Below, piece after piece: positions 1 through 12,193 of a stretch of 64,000 nucleotides of DNA; positions within the stretch are counted from its first letter, which is position 1; every line of letters begins with the position of its first letter. The DNA is taken from contig NC_079136.1 in assembly GCF_945859705.1 (NCBI RefSeq), positions 113,728,028 through 113,792,027 of the forward strand, in the 5' to 3' direction. A model generated the notes under the pieces. That model was not told where the DNA came from. It made no database searches and saw nothing but the letters and a program-made list of their open reading frames with translations. Position numbers and translations under genes: made by a program. The stretch is from Episyrphus balteatus (Eukaryota > Arthropoda > Insecta > Diptera > Syrphidae).

Positions 1-600
1 GAAAAGCAAAAGCTACAAATTGGAAGGTGCGCCGAACCTATTGTTTTTAATCATTTCAGATTTTTTTTCACTTACTTCAGAAAGTTCAATAACTGAAGAA
101 CCATGCGAGCTATACAAATTAGCATTTAATTCGCTTCAATTACTAAGATTAATTTTTTTTTATTCTGCCACAAAGTGTCCAATTTTAATTTATTATATTA
201 TATTTATTTTATTCTGTTTCAATTTGAATTTAAATATGTTTCATGTTAGTTCTTTCAACATTAAATCAACGTTGAACATATCGACGGTTAAACTTCATAA
301 CCTCGTAAGTCGTTTTTGCAAGTTTTTCAGAAATCAAAAAATAAAATGTTGTGTTTCTTGTTTTTGTATGCTGGGATCTATCAATACGAGTGTTTGAATT
401 TTGTCATTCCTGAAAAATGTTCAGAACAACATTGTTAAGCTGAATATACCAAAAGATAGCTCTGAATTTTCTGAATTGTTTGCATTAATAATATTTTTTC
501 GAATTTTTAGACTTACGAGGTTATGAAGTTTAACCGTCGATATTACATCTTACGTTGCGTTTTTTCCCTTAGTGTAGGGAATTATTTCCCTGTACCACAA
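1..600. repeat. Old dispersed repeat split by a palindromic MITE
   Basis: The stretches around 235-278 and 543-575 together match the right part of the repeat at about 41880-41950. Both run through a segment reading TCAACATTAAATCAACG and end in a TTTTTTCCC(T)AGTG terminus. In this copy the two halves are separated by a 260-bp palindromic insertion at 281-540. No coding capacity is visible; the short ORF at 20-397 runs through the repeat and has no recognisable product. Confidence 0.6.
279..542. mobile_element. 260-bp MITE with 31-bp perfect terminal inverted repeats and TA target duplication
   Basis: Positions 281-311 are the exact reverse complement of 510-540, beginning TCGACGGTTAAACTTC. 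TA flanks both sides (279-280 and 541-542). Removing the insert restores a sequence colinear with the unoccupied paralogue near 41910-41940 (GAACA-TA-TTACAT here, GAACA-TT-TTACAT there). TA duplication with short TIRs and no ORF fits a Tc1/mariner-type non-autonomous element; the superfamily is inferred. Confidence 0.8.
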
Positions 601-697
601 ATAAGGACAACCCTACGGTGAGCAAATAAGGGGTATTTAGCTTTTTTAAAGACGAAGAATGTATGTCATGTATTATTATCGAAGGTCTTTTTTGATA

Positions 698-2378
698 CAC
701 GGAAAAAAAAATTTGATAATAACAGCTATCAAATTGACATTTTTCAGTGACAAAAGTCGTCCAACAATTAAAATATCAATTTTGATATTTTATCATATCA
801 TTTTGACATTTTTTAATTTCAGGTGGGATAATGAAAATTTCACTTTGACAATTAAAATATCATTTTAACATTTTTTTAAGTTTCAGTGGATAGTGAAAAT
901 TTCACTTTAACAATTAAAATATCAATGTTGACTAGATTTTACGTTTTAGTTTATTATAATGAAACCGATTTCTTTCCTTTTCTTTACTATTTTAAGTATT
1001 TTCTTTCTTTTTTCAAAACATTACTGAAAGGGAATATTCTTTACAAAATAGTGGTGATATTATTTTTTCTATTATAGGTACGGGGACCATATTTCTGGAA
1101 GCCAAACCCGGGACAGATACAAAATTCATTGGATCGTTTTGAAAATATTGATTCTTCAAAAAAAAATTCCAATTTTTTTTAAAAGAGTTTATTTTTGTTA
1201 TGCCAAATTCGCACCCGTGTGCCGACAGAGGGATAATAATGTCTGTTAATAACTTCTAAAAAAATATTTTTTTAATCAAAGTACGGGAGAGCTGCTTTTT
1301 AACATTATAATTTTATTTTAAATAATTTTGAAATTGTATGATCTTTAACACATAACTTTTAACATATCCTTGAAAGTCTTGAAACTTATCTGGGTTACTT
1401 GATCTTGCATATGTTGTTCTTTATTCGAATACATTTTTCCTGGTGTACCAACCACACAAACAGAAGCTGGCTGGAACTAAATAATTGACGAACATTTAAA
1501 AAAAACTATAGCCAAGTCTAGAGGCGAAACGAAAATTATAATACAAAACCATTACAACGAAATCATAAACAAAAATTTTGCTTTTCGTTGCACAATACGC
1601 AGCTTAGGCAACGAAGTTCTTATCTGGAATAGAATACATATATGGAGAGTTTTCAATTGGTTGTAACCTCCATTTATTTGTGTAGGCAATTTTTCTTGCA
1701 GTAGTTTTTTGACTTTGGAGACCTAGAAAATTTTTCGTTTTGCTTAAGCAGCGTAGGCTTAGTGCTTTATCCGAAAAATTAGAAAAATTTTAATTTCCAA
1801 CCACTGTTTTCTTGTTTTTCGTACAAAGTATTTAAAATATTGAATACAAAAATCAGAGAATGTGAAAATACGGAGCAATCACGGGACAAATTACAAAATA
1901 CGGGACACTTATACGTCCCGGGTTTCTTAAATAAAAACCCGGGACAAGCTGTAGAAATACGGGACAGTCCCGGGTAAACCGGGACGGATGGTCACCGTAA
2001 TTATAGGTGATATAATTGTTTTGTTATTTTCTTCCAAACTATGTGAAGTAAAATCTTATTGCCGATCAAATTTTATCAGTAAATCAAACATTTTACTTCG
2101 AAAAAACACAAAGCGCTTTTAAATTAGTACACATTAAGAATTTTTTATTTAATATTTTTCAATAATTTGGAATGAGAAATTGATATGAAAAAATGATAAT
2201 ACAATATCGAAAAAAATTTCCAAAATGTGACATTTAAATATCATCCTGATAATAAAAATGTTGTTTTAACATTTTAAATATCATAAAACACATTTTATAG
2301 AGCATTTTTGGCTGATATTTAAAAAATGTTAATTTGATATTTAAAAAATGTTAAATTGATATTCATTTTTTTTCGGTG
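698..2378 (+). mobile_element. AT-rich interspersed element, copy A, interrupted by a hAT-like insertion
   Basis: The segments 698-1078 and 2000-2378 are together a reverse-complement match of 10261-10912. Both ends carry CACSGAAAAAAA-type termini (CACGGAAAAAAA at 698, the reverse of CACCGAAAAAAA at the right end), so it looks like a terminal-inverted-repeat element without coding capacity. Subterminal sequence is built from repeated ATATCAAATTGACATTTT-like units. The continuity is broken by the element at 1079-1999. Confidence 0.7.
1071..2007. mobile_element. 921-bp hAT-like non-autonomous element (1079-1999) with 8-bp target duplication
   Basis: The insert begins TACGGGGACCAT and ends ATGGTCACCGTA, a 12-bp terminal inverted repeat with one mismatch. 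It is flanked by the identical 8-mer ATTATAGG at 1071-1078 and 2000-2007. Copy B at about 10640 lacks the insert and carries an uninterrupted counterpart of the junction. Inside, CCCGGGAC and CGGGAC motifs recur near both ends. An 8-bp duplication is characteristic of hAT; no transposase ORF is present. Confidence 0.85.
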
Positions 2379-2385
2379 ATAGTTC

Positions 2386-4640
2386 CACTGTTAATGCCAA
2401 AGTTATGGAAAGTAGAAAATAAGATAAAATAGTAATTTTTCTATTGTTAAATTTTCTAAAAGTCTAAAAGGAATCAACTAAAGGCGTTAACTTTGTCAGT
2501 CAATTTTGTATTGAAATCCACAGTCTTGACAAAAATAGTAATGAAATATGTACCTATATTAATTTAAAAACTAGAATAAATTAAGTATAAAATTCTGGTT
2601 TTTTAAAAGGGTACCATTTATAACTTTATAAGTGTTGTCGTTGTTTTTAAATACTCATTCCATTTTATTGAATCCATCTACAATATCCAAGCGTCCAAGT
2701 TATCGTACTCGTGCCGAGACCAATGTAAATCTATCTCATTCTCCTTTATCGTCACTCAAATATTTTTTTCCACAACACCAACAAACCCCCTTTAGAGTGT
2801 AAAAATGTAAACAGAACTTCAAAATCTGCAGACTGATCAGAAAAATGAAAAAAAAAAAAAACCATTTTCGGCGGGGCTTAAACAAACAGTCAAAAACTAG
2901 TTCAAAATATTGACTTGCGATCAGTAACACGAATTAATTTTTTTTTCTTTTTTCGTTGATTGGGTCGATCATTTGGAGTCATTCGTAGTTTTTTGTATTC
3001 ATTTTTTTTTTAATGGGCCAGCAAAGTGCTCCACATTGAATATTATGTATCCTACGAATTCGCTGACTCTACACACGGATGGACTAACGACAACGACGAC
3101 GAATGGCCGGCGGACGTCAAAAAGGGGTCCCCCGGGGTCCGGTGTGTATTCTTTTGCTTACGTGAATTGATCACAAGTTGAACCAGTAAAAGCACTTTTT
3201 GATATCAATGAGTTTTTCTTTTTCTGTAACAAATATAGAAAAAAAAAATGAATTCATTTGTATATAGCAAATAAATGTCTGGCGATCGTAGAATTTTGCT
3301 CGCTGCACACATTTCGCGTACTTCGTGAAACATTTATACTCGAAGCATAAATTAATGGAGACGCAAAAAACAAACAGCAAAATTTAAGTTGAAATGTTTG
3401 AGATATACAAGAGCGCGTGCCGTTGTGCGATCGTTGACGTTGATAATAGCTTGGGTTTCACGTTTTAGAGTGAGAGGGGTTTTTTATGTGGAGATTTGCA
3501 TTGAGATTACACATTTAGACTCAAACAGGACACTTGGGTAAATGTAGAAGGTAACCTTAGAAGTTTGGTGTCTTGTATCAGTCGACCAATAGAAAATACT
3601 AATGTACAGTGGGACAGAGTCTTGTGGTATATATGGCAGAAAATGAAAATTTAATTTTAGAAATATTAAGGAAAACAAGAAAAGTTTAGTCTTTTCCACA
3701 TTTTGTATAAAACTCGAAAACTAAGCCAGATTTTAAAGATCTGAATTGCAATCAATAAAAGTTATCGAAAGATTTCGCGAAAATATGCAACTTGTATTCT
3801 TCAAATTTTCTTAATTTACGTTCGGTCCCACTGTTTGAAGTACGACGACGACACGCGTTCAGGTGCGTAGGTTGCAATTTGATTGCTATTGCAACCAAAG
3901 CGGAAATGCTTAACAAGACTAGAATGAATTCTAAAATTTTGCATTATTTTCAATCTGCAATTTACAAATCGAAACATATGCTTGTTTCATTTTACTTTGT
4001 TGTTCAAAAAACATAGGAAGGAAGATGACAGAGACATGTTGTTCGTGGTCGGAAATGGATATTTTCTGTAGGATGAGAGATGAGTGATATATTCGTTTGC
4101 GGAACATGCTGTCAACTTCGAACTCATGATAATTTAAATTCACTAAAGATTTAGGATAGTCAGACAATTTGGATGGTTGAACATTGTGGGGAATATCCTC
4201 AAACGCTTCGACAGAAAATTCAAGAGTACACTCATTTTAAGATTTTTTTTATTCAAAGTCAGGGTGACTGTGGCGTATGCGCAATATTTACTTCATATAA
4301 AGAGATTTAAATATTTCTACAATTTTCCTATCTATATAGCATTCAATGAAGCTCTGTTTTCTTTGCTGCGTTAACCAATTGAAAAATACCATAGAACTTC
4401 GTTAAAATTTGTATTGGCTCATTTCAATAACGCTATCTAACTTATTTTAAAGTTGATTGAAAGTTGTTAGGATTAAGTTGAGTAATCGTTTATTCCGGAC
4501 CGAAATTTCTTTGGAAAAATATTACAAAAAAAATTTCAAAGTTTTTTCGGGCTGAAGGAGGTGTTTTTACGAAATGTTTCACCTTTTTGGAACAAATTAT
4601 TCGATATGTCGAAAATGAGCAGCTATTTATTCAGGAGACA
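2386..4640. other. No supported gene
   Basis: No ORF with recognisable protein similarity and no RNA gene were found. The stretch 2985-3170 and the segment around 3410-3440 are noticeably more GC-rich and rich in ACGACG-type trinucleotides than their surroundings. That could mark a regulatory region or an untranslated exon of a gene lying outside the window, but nothing decides it. Confidence 0.4.
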
Positions 4641-4649
4641 TACAAAAAT

Positions 4650-5205
4650 AATCTCAATCGGATAAAATCTCCAGAAAATTTTTGATCCCGTGGATAAGAT
4701 CTCCATGAGGAAAGGCACCCAATGGACAAAATCTGAAATAAATAATTTTTCCTCCCACTTTCTCCAAATCCCCAAAAATCTCCAAATAGCAAAAACAAAA
4801 ACGGTATAGAATGATAAAAAAAAAAACACTTAAAATCAAAGTAAAATCAGAAATCAAAAAATTAATGTAAACAACAGTGGTTTGAACCTTTATTACTTGA
4901 CCTACCATTCGTGTGCCTAAACCATCAATTTCAACTAAGCATAAGGTTTGAGGTTAGTTATCGCAGCTTACTAATTAAATATGAGTCAAAATATGTAGGT
5001 CTTTCCAAAATGAGGATGAGCATCGCGCGCGCGATTTGATTTCTTGATACACAACTTGCGGATCTGAAATTTTGAGATTTTATATCGGAGATTTTTTCCT
5101 GGAGATTTTGTCTTTACCCAGGTCTGTCTTGGGGATTTCGGCTTTGGGGGTTTTCTTTTTGGGATTACGGGGTTTGGTCATTCATCACCAACCCTTTTTA
5201 TTCAA
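4650..5205. repeat. Dispersed repeat, copy 1 (paralogue at 47440-47995)
   Basis: This segment is colinear with 47440-47995. Shared landmarks in order are an AAATCTCCA-rich start, a TTTCTCCAAAT block, a GGTATAGAATGA block, an AAGGTTTGAACC-like middle and a GGGATTACGGG end followed by TTCATCACCAACCC. It holds no ORF of interest. The foldback element at 5218-6046 begins just after its right end. Confidence 0.65.
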
Positions 5206-5208
5206 TAC

Positions 5209-6055
5209 GTAAAAATTGGGTTGGGGTCGAAATTCTGTATGTTTGCAAAATTCTGTATTCAAAATACTGTATGCCAAAATACTGCATGTCAAAATTCTGT
5301 ATATGCAAAATGCTGTACGAACAAAATTCTGAAAGTCAAAGTTCTGTACAGCGAAATTCTGGTTGGTCAAAATACTGTATTTCAAAATTCTGTACATCAA
5401 AATTCTGTACAGCAAAATTCTGTAAAAATGCTGTAAAAAATATTTTTACAGAACTTTGAAATACAGATTTATTTAAAAGAGGTTTTACTATGAATTTCTT
5501 TAAGATCAACTTAATAAAGAGGCAAGCTTCTAATGCTGATTAATCTAGGTACCTTATTAAGAGCCACGGAAAAAGGAGAGAGAAGACAAAACTCTACACT
5601 TATTTAATAAACAATCTGAATTAAACCATGTTGCATACCTAAAACGGATTGCAAAACAAATTAAATTTATATGTATTTTGTATGTTTAAGAAAAGTTTGA
5701 TTTCCGTTCCTAGAATTGATTTACTTTTTTACTTTAATATATGTATATATATTTTTGTATAAAACTACAACTTTATTGTCAGTCATTATATTTATAGCTA
5801 GTATTATGTGTCGTTTTTATCAAAGGAAATTTCTTGAAAAATACTGTATTGAAAATACAGTATTTTGCCGTACAGAATTTTACAAAGCAGAATTTTGCAA
5901 GTCAGTATTTTGTTCATACAGTATTTTGACGTACAGAATTTTGTATTTACAGTATAATGACGTACAGAATTATGGTCTTACAGTATTTTGACCCCACAGA
6001 ATTTTGTCGTACAGAATTTTGACAAGCAGAATTATGACCCGCTCCCGTAAAAATT
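5209..6055. mobile_element. 829-bp foldback-type element (5218-6046) with 9-bp target duplication
   Basis: The 9-mer GTAAAAATT occurs at 5209-5217 and again at 6047-6055. The enclosed element starts GGGTTGGGGTCGAAATTCTG and ends with the reverse complement of GGGAGCGGGTCATAATTCTG. Each arm is an array of diverged roughly 20-bp units (TCAAAATTCTGTAYR on the left, TACAGAATTTTGAYG on the right) in opposite orientation, around a unique centre at about 5440-5838. Arrays of short repeats inside long inverted termini, plus a 9-bp duplication, match the plan of Foldback/MULE-like elements. The overlapping short ORFs are translations of the array. Confidence 0.85.
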
Positions 6056-9000
6056 ACGATTTTTAGAAATTAAAAATTTGAGTTAAACAAGATCGAAAAG
6101 CTATTTCCTTAACATAAAACCATAGAAACAAGACTGATATTGGAATCGATATAGATTTACATTTATAAAAGTCACACATACAAATTCAAAATCTGAAAAA
6201 TCTAGAAAATAAATGTTTGAGGTGTTAATCAAAACCAAAATTACGTTGATGAAGAAAATTATTTTCATGCCGTCCATTCCTGCCGGTCTGTTTGGATTTG
6301 TGAGGATTTGAACAAATTTTTTACTGCCCAAACGGATTTCAGATTTATTTTTTCTTGAAATTGGGTACAGACGATTTGTATGTATAATTATTGTTTTTTT
6401 TTTTTATTTTTTTTATATCTCGCTTAAAATGAATACTTCTCTATGCGTCAGGGTGTGTATTGTACACTTGGATAACAAATTTATTTAAAAGTTTTTGTAT
6501 TTTTCCTTTGAAGAATGAATTTTACATTAACTTTTTCTTAACTATAATTTAAGAAAGTTGACTTTTAAGAGCAAGTTCGAACAACACATTCCTACCAACT
6601 CTGAGTATTTTGTTGTTATGCTCTTTTTATTTTGAAAATCCAAAATCTAAAGTTTTCCATGTGGAGCGTTTCAAATATAATAATTCTTAAAAACAAACAA
6701 AAATATGTCTAAAATACGAAGGAATTGAAATTTATTTTTTTTTTTTTCAAAAAATAATCCAAATTTGAAAAATAATGATTTTCTTTAATGACAAAAATAT
6801 AAAAACTTGCAAAATGTAAAGAAGAGGGTTAAATTTTACACTGAGAAAAAAAAACTTAAATAAAATGAAAACCATTTTGATTCAACAGCTTTTCGGAATA
6901 ATTTTGGGTTGGAAACGATAATTTTAGAATCAAAGTAAAACTATAACAGTTTAAAGAAGTATTTGATTATAAAACTCTCTCTAAGCCGATAATATTTTTT
7001 AAAAAATCAGGTTTGATGACCTAAAAATCCTAATAATGTGTATTTAGTTTAATTCATTTTTGTTTTTAACTTTTTCAATGCTGACAGCTTTCATTAAATG
7101 CGCTACATACTCCTCCCATTCTATTGCTTTAAAATGACAAAAAAAAAAACTCTTTACCCAAAACAAAACCCTGTACCTACACAAAATATTTAACCTTTTC
7201 CAAACGCAAAGTCAAACAATTTCACTTCGCCACTCCTATTCTGAACGTACAAATACCTATATTCACTTTGCAATTTATTGCTTATAAGTTACGCACCTCT
7301 TAAGCGCTCAAACAATTCTCCTCATTACTTACCTATACAACTTTTTATCACCCAATTATTTTACAATAATTTAAAAATTCAAACAGAGGCAAATAAACAA
7401 AAAATAAAACATAACTTGCCACACGACGTATAAATAACTGTAATACCATATTAATCCATTTACAATTAACTTTCAATAATTCGATTATTCGATATAGCCA
7501 TTACGCAAAATTAGGTCATCAAAACGCACTCTTTAAAGTCTAATTTCGTGCGTACAAAAATAAAAAAAATGGCTGCATTGACTTCATTGACAAAACTGTC
7601 ATGTCAACTGGTTTCTTTTTTGTATACCTAAAACAAATCTGTCTCGTTAAGCCTTGAATATATGTAACAACGATTGTACACATTGGATTGTTATTTTTTG
7701 AAAATGTCTGCACAAAAGAATGGCAATGCCAACAGAATGTTAAAAGACAGAAGAAAAAAACATAAAACAACGTTAAACAAAATACCTGACAGTTAAACAA
7801 ATAAATGTCCAAGTGGCGATCATTGTCAGTTCGCAAACACTCCACCTATTTCAAGTCCACATAAAACAGAATAGGGTGCACAGACAACTAAAGCTTGACA
7901 CAACATACGCACGATCCAACCACTTACCATGGTCCTTTACCTCAATTGCGCACCATTCACAAACGTCAATAGGGGGGACCTGCCAAATGCCTTGAGGCTC
8001 AAGACATACCTTTCTCGTATGACTGCAACAGAAACAAGTATCTTATATAATTAACATAATAAAAGAATATATCAACGCCATTCACAATAAAGGATTCACA
8101 ATAGATTATTCACAATGAATATGTCAAAGTATCTTTTCGAAAATTGAGGTGTCACTTGTTCACGTTTCAGTCACCTTCAAACTTTCACACTTTTCTTTCC
8201 CTCTTTCACTAACCAAGACAGTAAGACTATCAAAATATAATTCACAATAGAAGATTTCAAATTTATCATTGTTCATTTAACAATCGAAATGTCACTCTTT
8301 CCTATCAGCAATTTGTCTAACTTTGACACCTATAAATCGCTGCTGGTATCCGATAACAATCATAACAATCACCTCACCTTAGCCAGCGATAGCACAGTGG
8401 CGACACAAGTTTTGCCAGAAATTTTGAAAACCAAAAAAAGTGGTGTGTGTCAGTCAGCTCAGCAGTTTCGCAAGCAAGACAACAAAATTGTGCGTAACGA
8501 AGCCACAGCACAACCCACATTATTACGCGAAGACTGGAATATTGGCGTGGCTGGTCACTAAGTCACCATATCACTATTTTCCGATTCCACAGAGTTGCAT
8601 TCGCAATGGTGAACAAACTAGTTTTTGGGATTTTGATTTATGTTCTTTTTTTTTGTTTGTTGCCGTTACCTTTTTGAATCACAAAGTAGAAGTATCTGCA
8701 AAGTGTGCTGCTTCTAATTAGCCAAGGAGGCACAAGCGCAGAATTTATTAACTTACAAAAAAAATTTAGTACAGACTTCTTGTGAATTTTGAACTTTTTT
8801 TGTCTTTCAGCAAAGATATTTAATTCTATTTTTTTTTTTATAAATTTCCAAAACACGAAACTATTAAAAAGAAATCAACTTTTTGAAATGCTGAAAATTG
8901 GTCTTTTTTTTTTATTAAAAAAGAGGTGGAGTAGCATAAATACAGACAGATCTTGACGCATTTTTATTTAATTTAGTGGCTACGACAGACATAAATTTAA

Positions 9001-9420
9001 ACGAATGCGTATCCAAACCACCATCCAGGGTCATTTATGTATGTAACTTTAGTCTGCATAAATGACACAAAATACATGCGGATTTAAATTTAACTTAACT
9101 GCGCTGTTAAAAATCTTTCAAGAAGTTTAAAAAAAAAAAAAACTATGTTATTAATGAATGTACTAAATAATTCAAACTATTTATATAAAAAGCATGTACA
9201 AAACACAAGTAGTAGCCTGTGATATTAAGCTCATTTTTAGGGTGTGATAAACTATCCCATGCCCACAGCTTTCGAAAGTTAGGTCTTAGTAATTTATTGG
9301 GCTGACTGACCCATGTTTGATAGAAGAATAATTATTTTGAACTATAATATGAAATTTTCAACTTCTCTTTTGTATAACACTATTTTTTTAAATGAAGATT
9401 ATTTAACGATAAGCACAATG
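6056..9420. other. No supported gene; a repeat fragment at about 6840-7020
   Basis: The stretch 6840-7020 resembles the left half of the element at 41530-41700 (CTTTTCGGAATAATTTT and AATCAAAGTAAAACTA landmarks). The remainder is AT-rich with many homopolymer runs. An ORF at 8289-8561 has no recognisable similarity and no promoter or splice context that would make it convincing. Confidence 0.4.
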
Positions 9421-9429
9421 ATACCACAG

Positions 9430-10055
9430 TACAAAATACATTTTTTTTGTGCGGACACTTAAATATACTTTTCTGAATGTTTTTGGTATGCTGAACTCGA
9501 ATCCGAAGTCAAAAATATCCTATCAGCTCATGGTTTTTGAAATATTATCGTTAGATAATCTAAAAAAAACTTTTTTTTACCACTTTTGATGTTATGCCTT
9601 AATTTGAAGAAATTTTTTTTAAATATAAATCATAACGGTTTCTATAAGAAATATTTTCCTTCTTTGAAGACCTGTTTAAATCTTTTCAATACCTATCTTT
9701 TTTACTGCCGGAGATATCTTAAAATGAAGTAAGTGAGTTTGGCTTAATTTATCAAAAAGGGGATTAAAACATGATATCTGTTTGATAGATTACAATAAGC
9801 CAAACAACTGAAGATATCTCGACTCGAACAGTAAAAAAGATATCGAAAAGATTTAAAAAGATCTTGAAAGAAAAAAAAAATGTCTTCACATAAAAGAATA
9901 GCCTCAAAAGTAGTCAAAAAACGTTTTTTGCATCTTCTAACGGTAATATTTCAAAAACGGGAGCTGATATGATATTTCTGACTTCATATTCGAGTTCAGC
10001 ACATCAAAAACCTATAGAAAAGTGTATCTTAGTCACGGCACCAAAAACCTTGTAA
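9430..10055. repeat. Diverged long inverted repeat of about 620 bp
   Basis: The left arm (about 9437-9740) pairs with the reverse complement of the right arm (about 9800-10055). Shared landmarks include GCTGAACTCGAAT near 9492 and ATTCGAGTTCAGC near 9989, TTTTTGAAATATTA opposite TAATATTTCAAAAA, and AAATCTTTTCRATA opposite TATCGAAAAGATTT. The arms differ at many positions, so the element is old. It probably represents a palindromic transposon; target duplications were not resolved. Confidence 0.65.
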
Positions 10056-10260
10056 ACAAAGAAGATCAAAAGTGATGAGCTGTCAAGTTGTATGTGTGTA
10101 ATAAAAAAAAAAAAAAACAAGTGAATTGAACAATAAGAATCACAGAGAAGTTCAGTTCCTCTTTTTTGAGCTCAGATATTGACAACCTGTGCGATCTTGA
10201 AAAAAATGAAAACTTAGAATATATTACCTTGTTTGTGTATACTGTGGCACAATACAACTA

Positions 10261-10912
10261 CACCGAAAAAAACCAATATCAATTTAACATGTTTTAAATA
10301 TCAAGTTAACATTTTTTAAATATCAGCCAAAAATGCTCTATTAAATGTGTTTTATTTAAAAATAATGTTAAAACAACATTTTTATTATCAGGATGATATT
10401 TAAATGTCACATTTTGGAAATTTTTTTTGATATTTTATTATCATTTTTTCATATCAATTTCTCATTCCAAATTATTGAAAAATATTAAACAAAATATTAT
10501 TAATGTGTACTAATTTAAAGGCGCTTTGTGTTTTTTCGAAGTAAAATGTATGATTTACTGAGAAAATTTGATCGGCACTAAGATTTTACTTCACATAATG
10601 TAGTTTGGGAGAAAATAACAAAACAATTTTATCACCTATATAATAGAAAAAATAATATCACCATTATTTTGTAAAGAATATTCCCTTTCAGTAATGTTTT
10701 GAAAAAAGAAAGAAAATTCTTAAAATAATAATGAAAATTAAAGAAATAGGTTTCATTATAATAAACTAAAACGTAAAATCTATTCAACATTGACATTTTA
10801 ATTGTCAAAGTGAAATTTTCACTATTCACTTAAACTTAAAAAAATGTCAAAATGATATTTTAATTGTCAAAGTGAAATTTTCACTATTCCACCTTAGCCG
10901 TACACAGGCAAA
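10261..10912 (-). mobile_element. AT-rich interspersed element, copy B
   Basis: Reverse-complement copy of 698-1078 plus 2000-2378, starting CACCGAAAAAAA. It lacks the first ~130 bp of copy A's left end, so it is truncated on the right near 10900. It provides the unoccupied site proving that 1079-1999 is an insertion in copy A. Confidence 0.7.
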
Positions 10913-11009
10913 AAAATTATAATAGATATAATATATGAAAAGGAAATTTTTTTTTTATTACTTAATCTTCTGTTAAAGTCCTTTTTTTAATTAACGATTT
11001 TTTTTTAAA

Positions 11010-11410
11010 TAAAATGCACGACTGGGTCACACGTATTTGCTACTATGATAAAAGTTGCATTACATTGTTGTTGAAAGACTCAGTTGGTATTGCCATGTTC
11101 AAAGGAGAGATCCTGAGAACCCCGTCAAAAAAGCAATATCATTCAACGTTCCAACACGAAATAAAAAGAAAAGTACGCCTAAAAACTCCTGGTTCAAGCA
11201 AATGCAAAAACACCAGCATTCAGTTGGCCTTAGAAATGGAACAATACAAAACCGGGAGGCTTGCCGCCGATTTCTGGTCAACCCGGCGAACCCCACAGGG
11301 ACATAGGCGGATCACTAGTGTGAAGCAGTTACGTGTGATAGTTATGATCCCCTCGAAATCGAGATCATAACAGCCAACAGCGCCGAGAAAAAGGAAGGAG
11401 AAGAATAACA
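11010..11410 (+). pseudogene. 3' relic of an endonuclease/RT non-LTR retrotransposon
   Basis: The frame 11055-11306 reads LSWYCHVQRRDPENPVKK, then a basic segment ending in PKNSWFKQM, then a QNREACRRFLV block. This resembles the very C-terminus of LINE polyproteins in which RW(F/Y)GHV is followed by a basic RPK.TW block. All upstream domains are missing. The sequence after the stop ends in an AAGGAAGGAGAAGAA-type purine run near 11390-11410, possibly the element's simple-repeat tail. The family level (RTE-like versus related) is inferred. Confidence 0.6.
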
Positions 11411-11689
11411 AAAATACCCTTTTATATGATTTTAATCACCAAACTAGGTAGTCCATTTAATTATTTGCATAACAAAAAATTGAAAACATTTTTTTTTAAA
11501 CTTCTATTTTCCTTTTTTTTAGTTGTTTTTATGAAATAAAAATTTGCAAAAGAAAAATTGTATTATTGTTAAGAAATTATAATTCAATACAAAGATAAAC
11601 AAAAATTCAACAAAAAAATTTGAATATTTTTCATTGTTTAAACATTAAGGTTTATAAGAAAGTCAGAAACCAAGAAAACGGTTCAATGG

Positions 11690-12128
11690 CAAGTACCGTC
11701 ATTAACGGTTCAAAAATCAAAAAATCAAAAAATGTTTATTTTTTTTATTAGAAAACAATTTTGGACGAGTGCAGAATCCAATTGCAATACTGTGTCGAAT
11801 TTCCATTCATTATCTAGGTTTTCTCGGACCTAATTGTAGTATTGGTGTACTCGTATGATCCTTACCAAACGGAGAGAGACAACACCAAGGATAACTTTAC
11901 TTCTGGTATATTTAATCATACTATAGTGAAATATACTAGAAACTAGTTAAATATACCAGAAATAAATTTAAATATAACAGAAGTAAAGTTGTCATTGTGT
12001 TATTTTTACTTGCGATATTATAGGTACTATAGGGCAAGTTTAGGATTCGTAAAAAAAATCGAACTCGAGATAACAATTTTACATGACATTACGATGATGG
12101 AGAATGCCAAAAAAGTGGGTCCGGCAAT

Positions 12129-12193
<65 letters not shown>

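Noticed and set aside
5185..5991. Several overlapping ORFs rich in repeated CMQNS/YRILT patterns
   Set aside because: They are translations of the foldback element's ~20-bp repeat units in several frames.
8289..8721. Two overlapping ORFs as a small gene
   Set aside because: No recognisable domain, promoter, signal peptide or splice structure.
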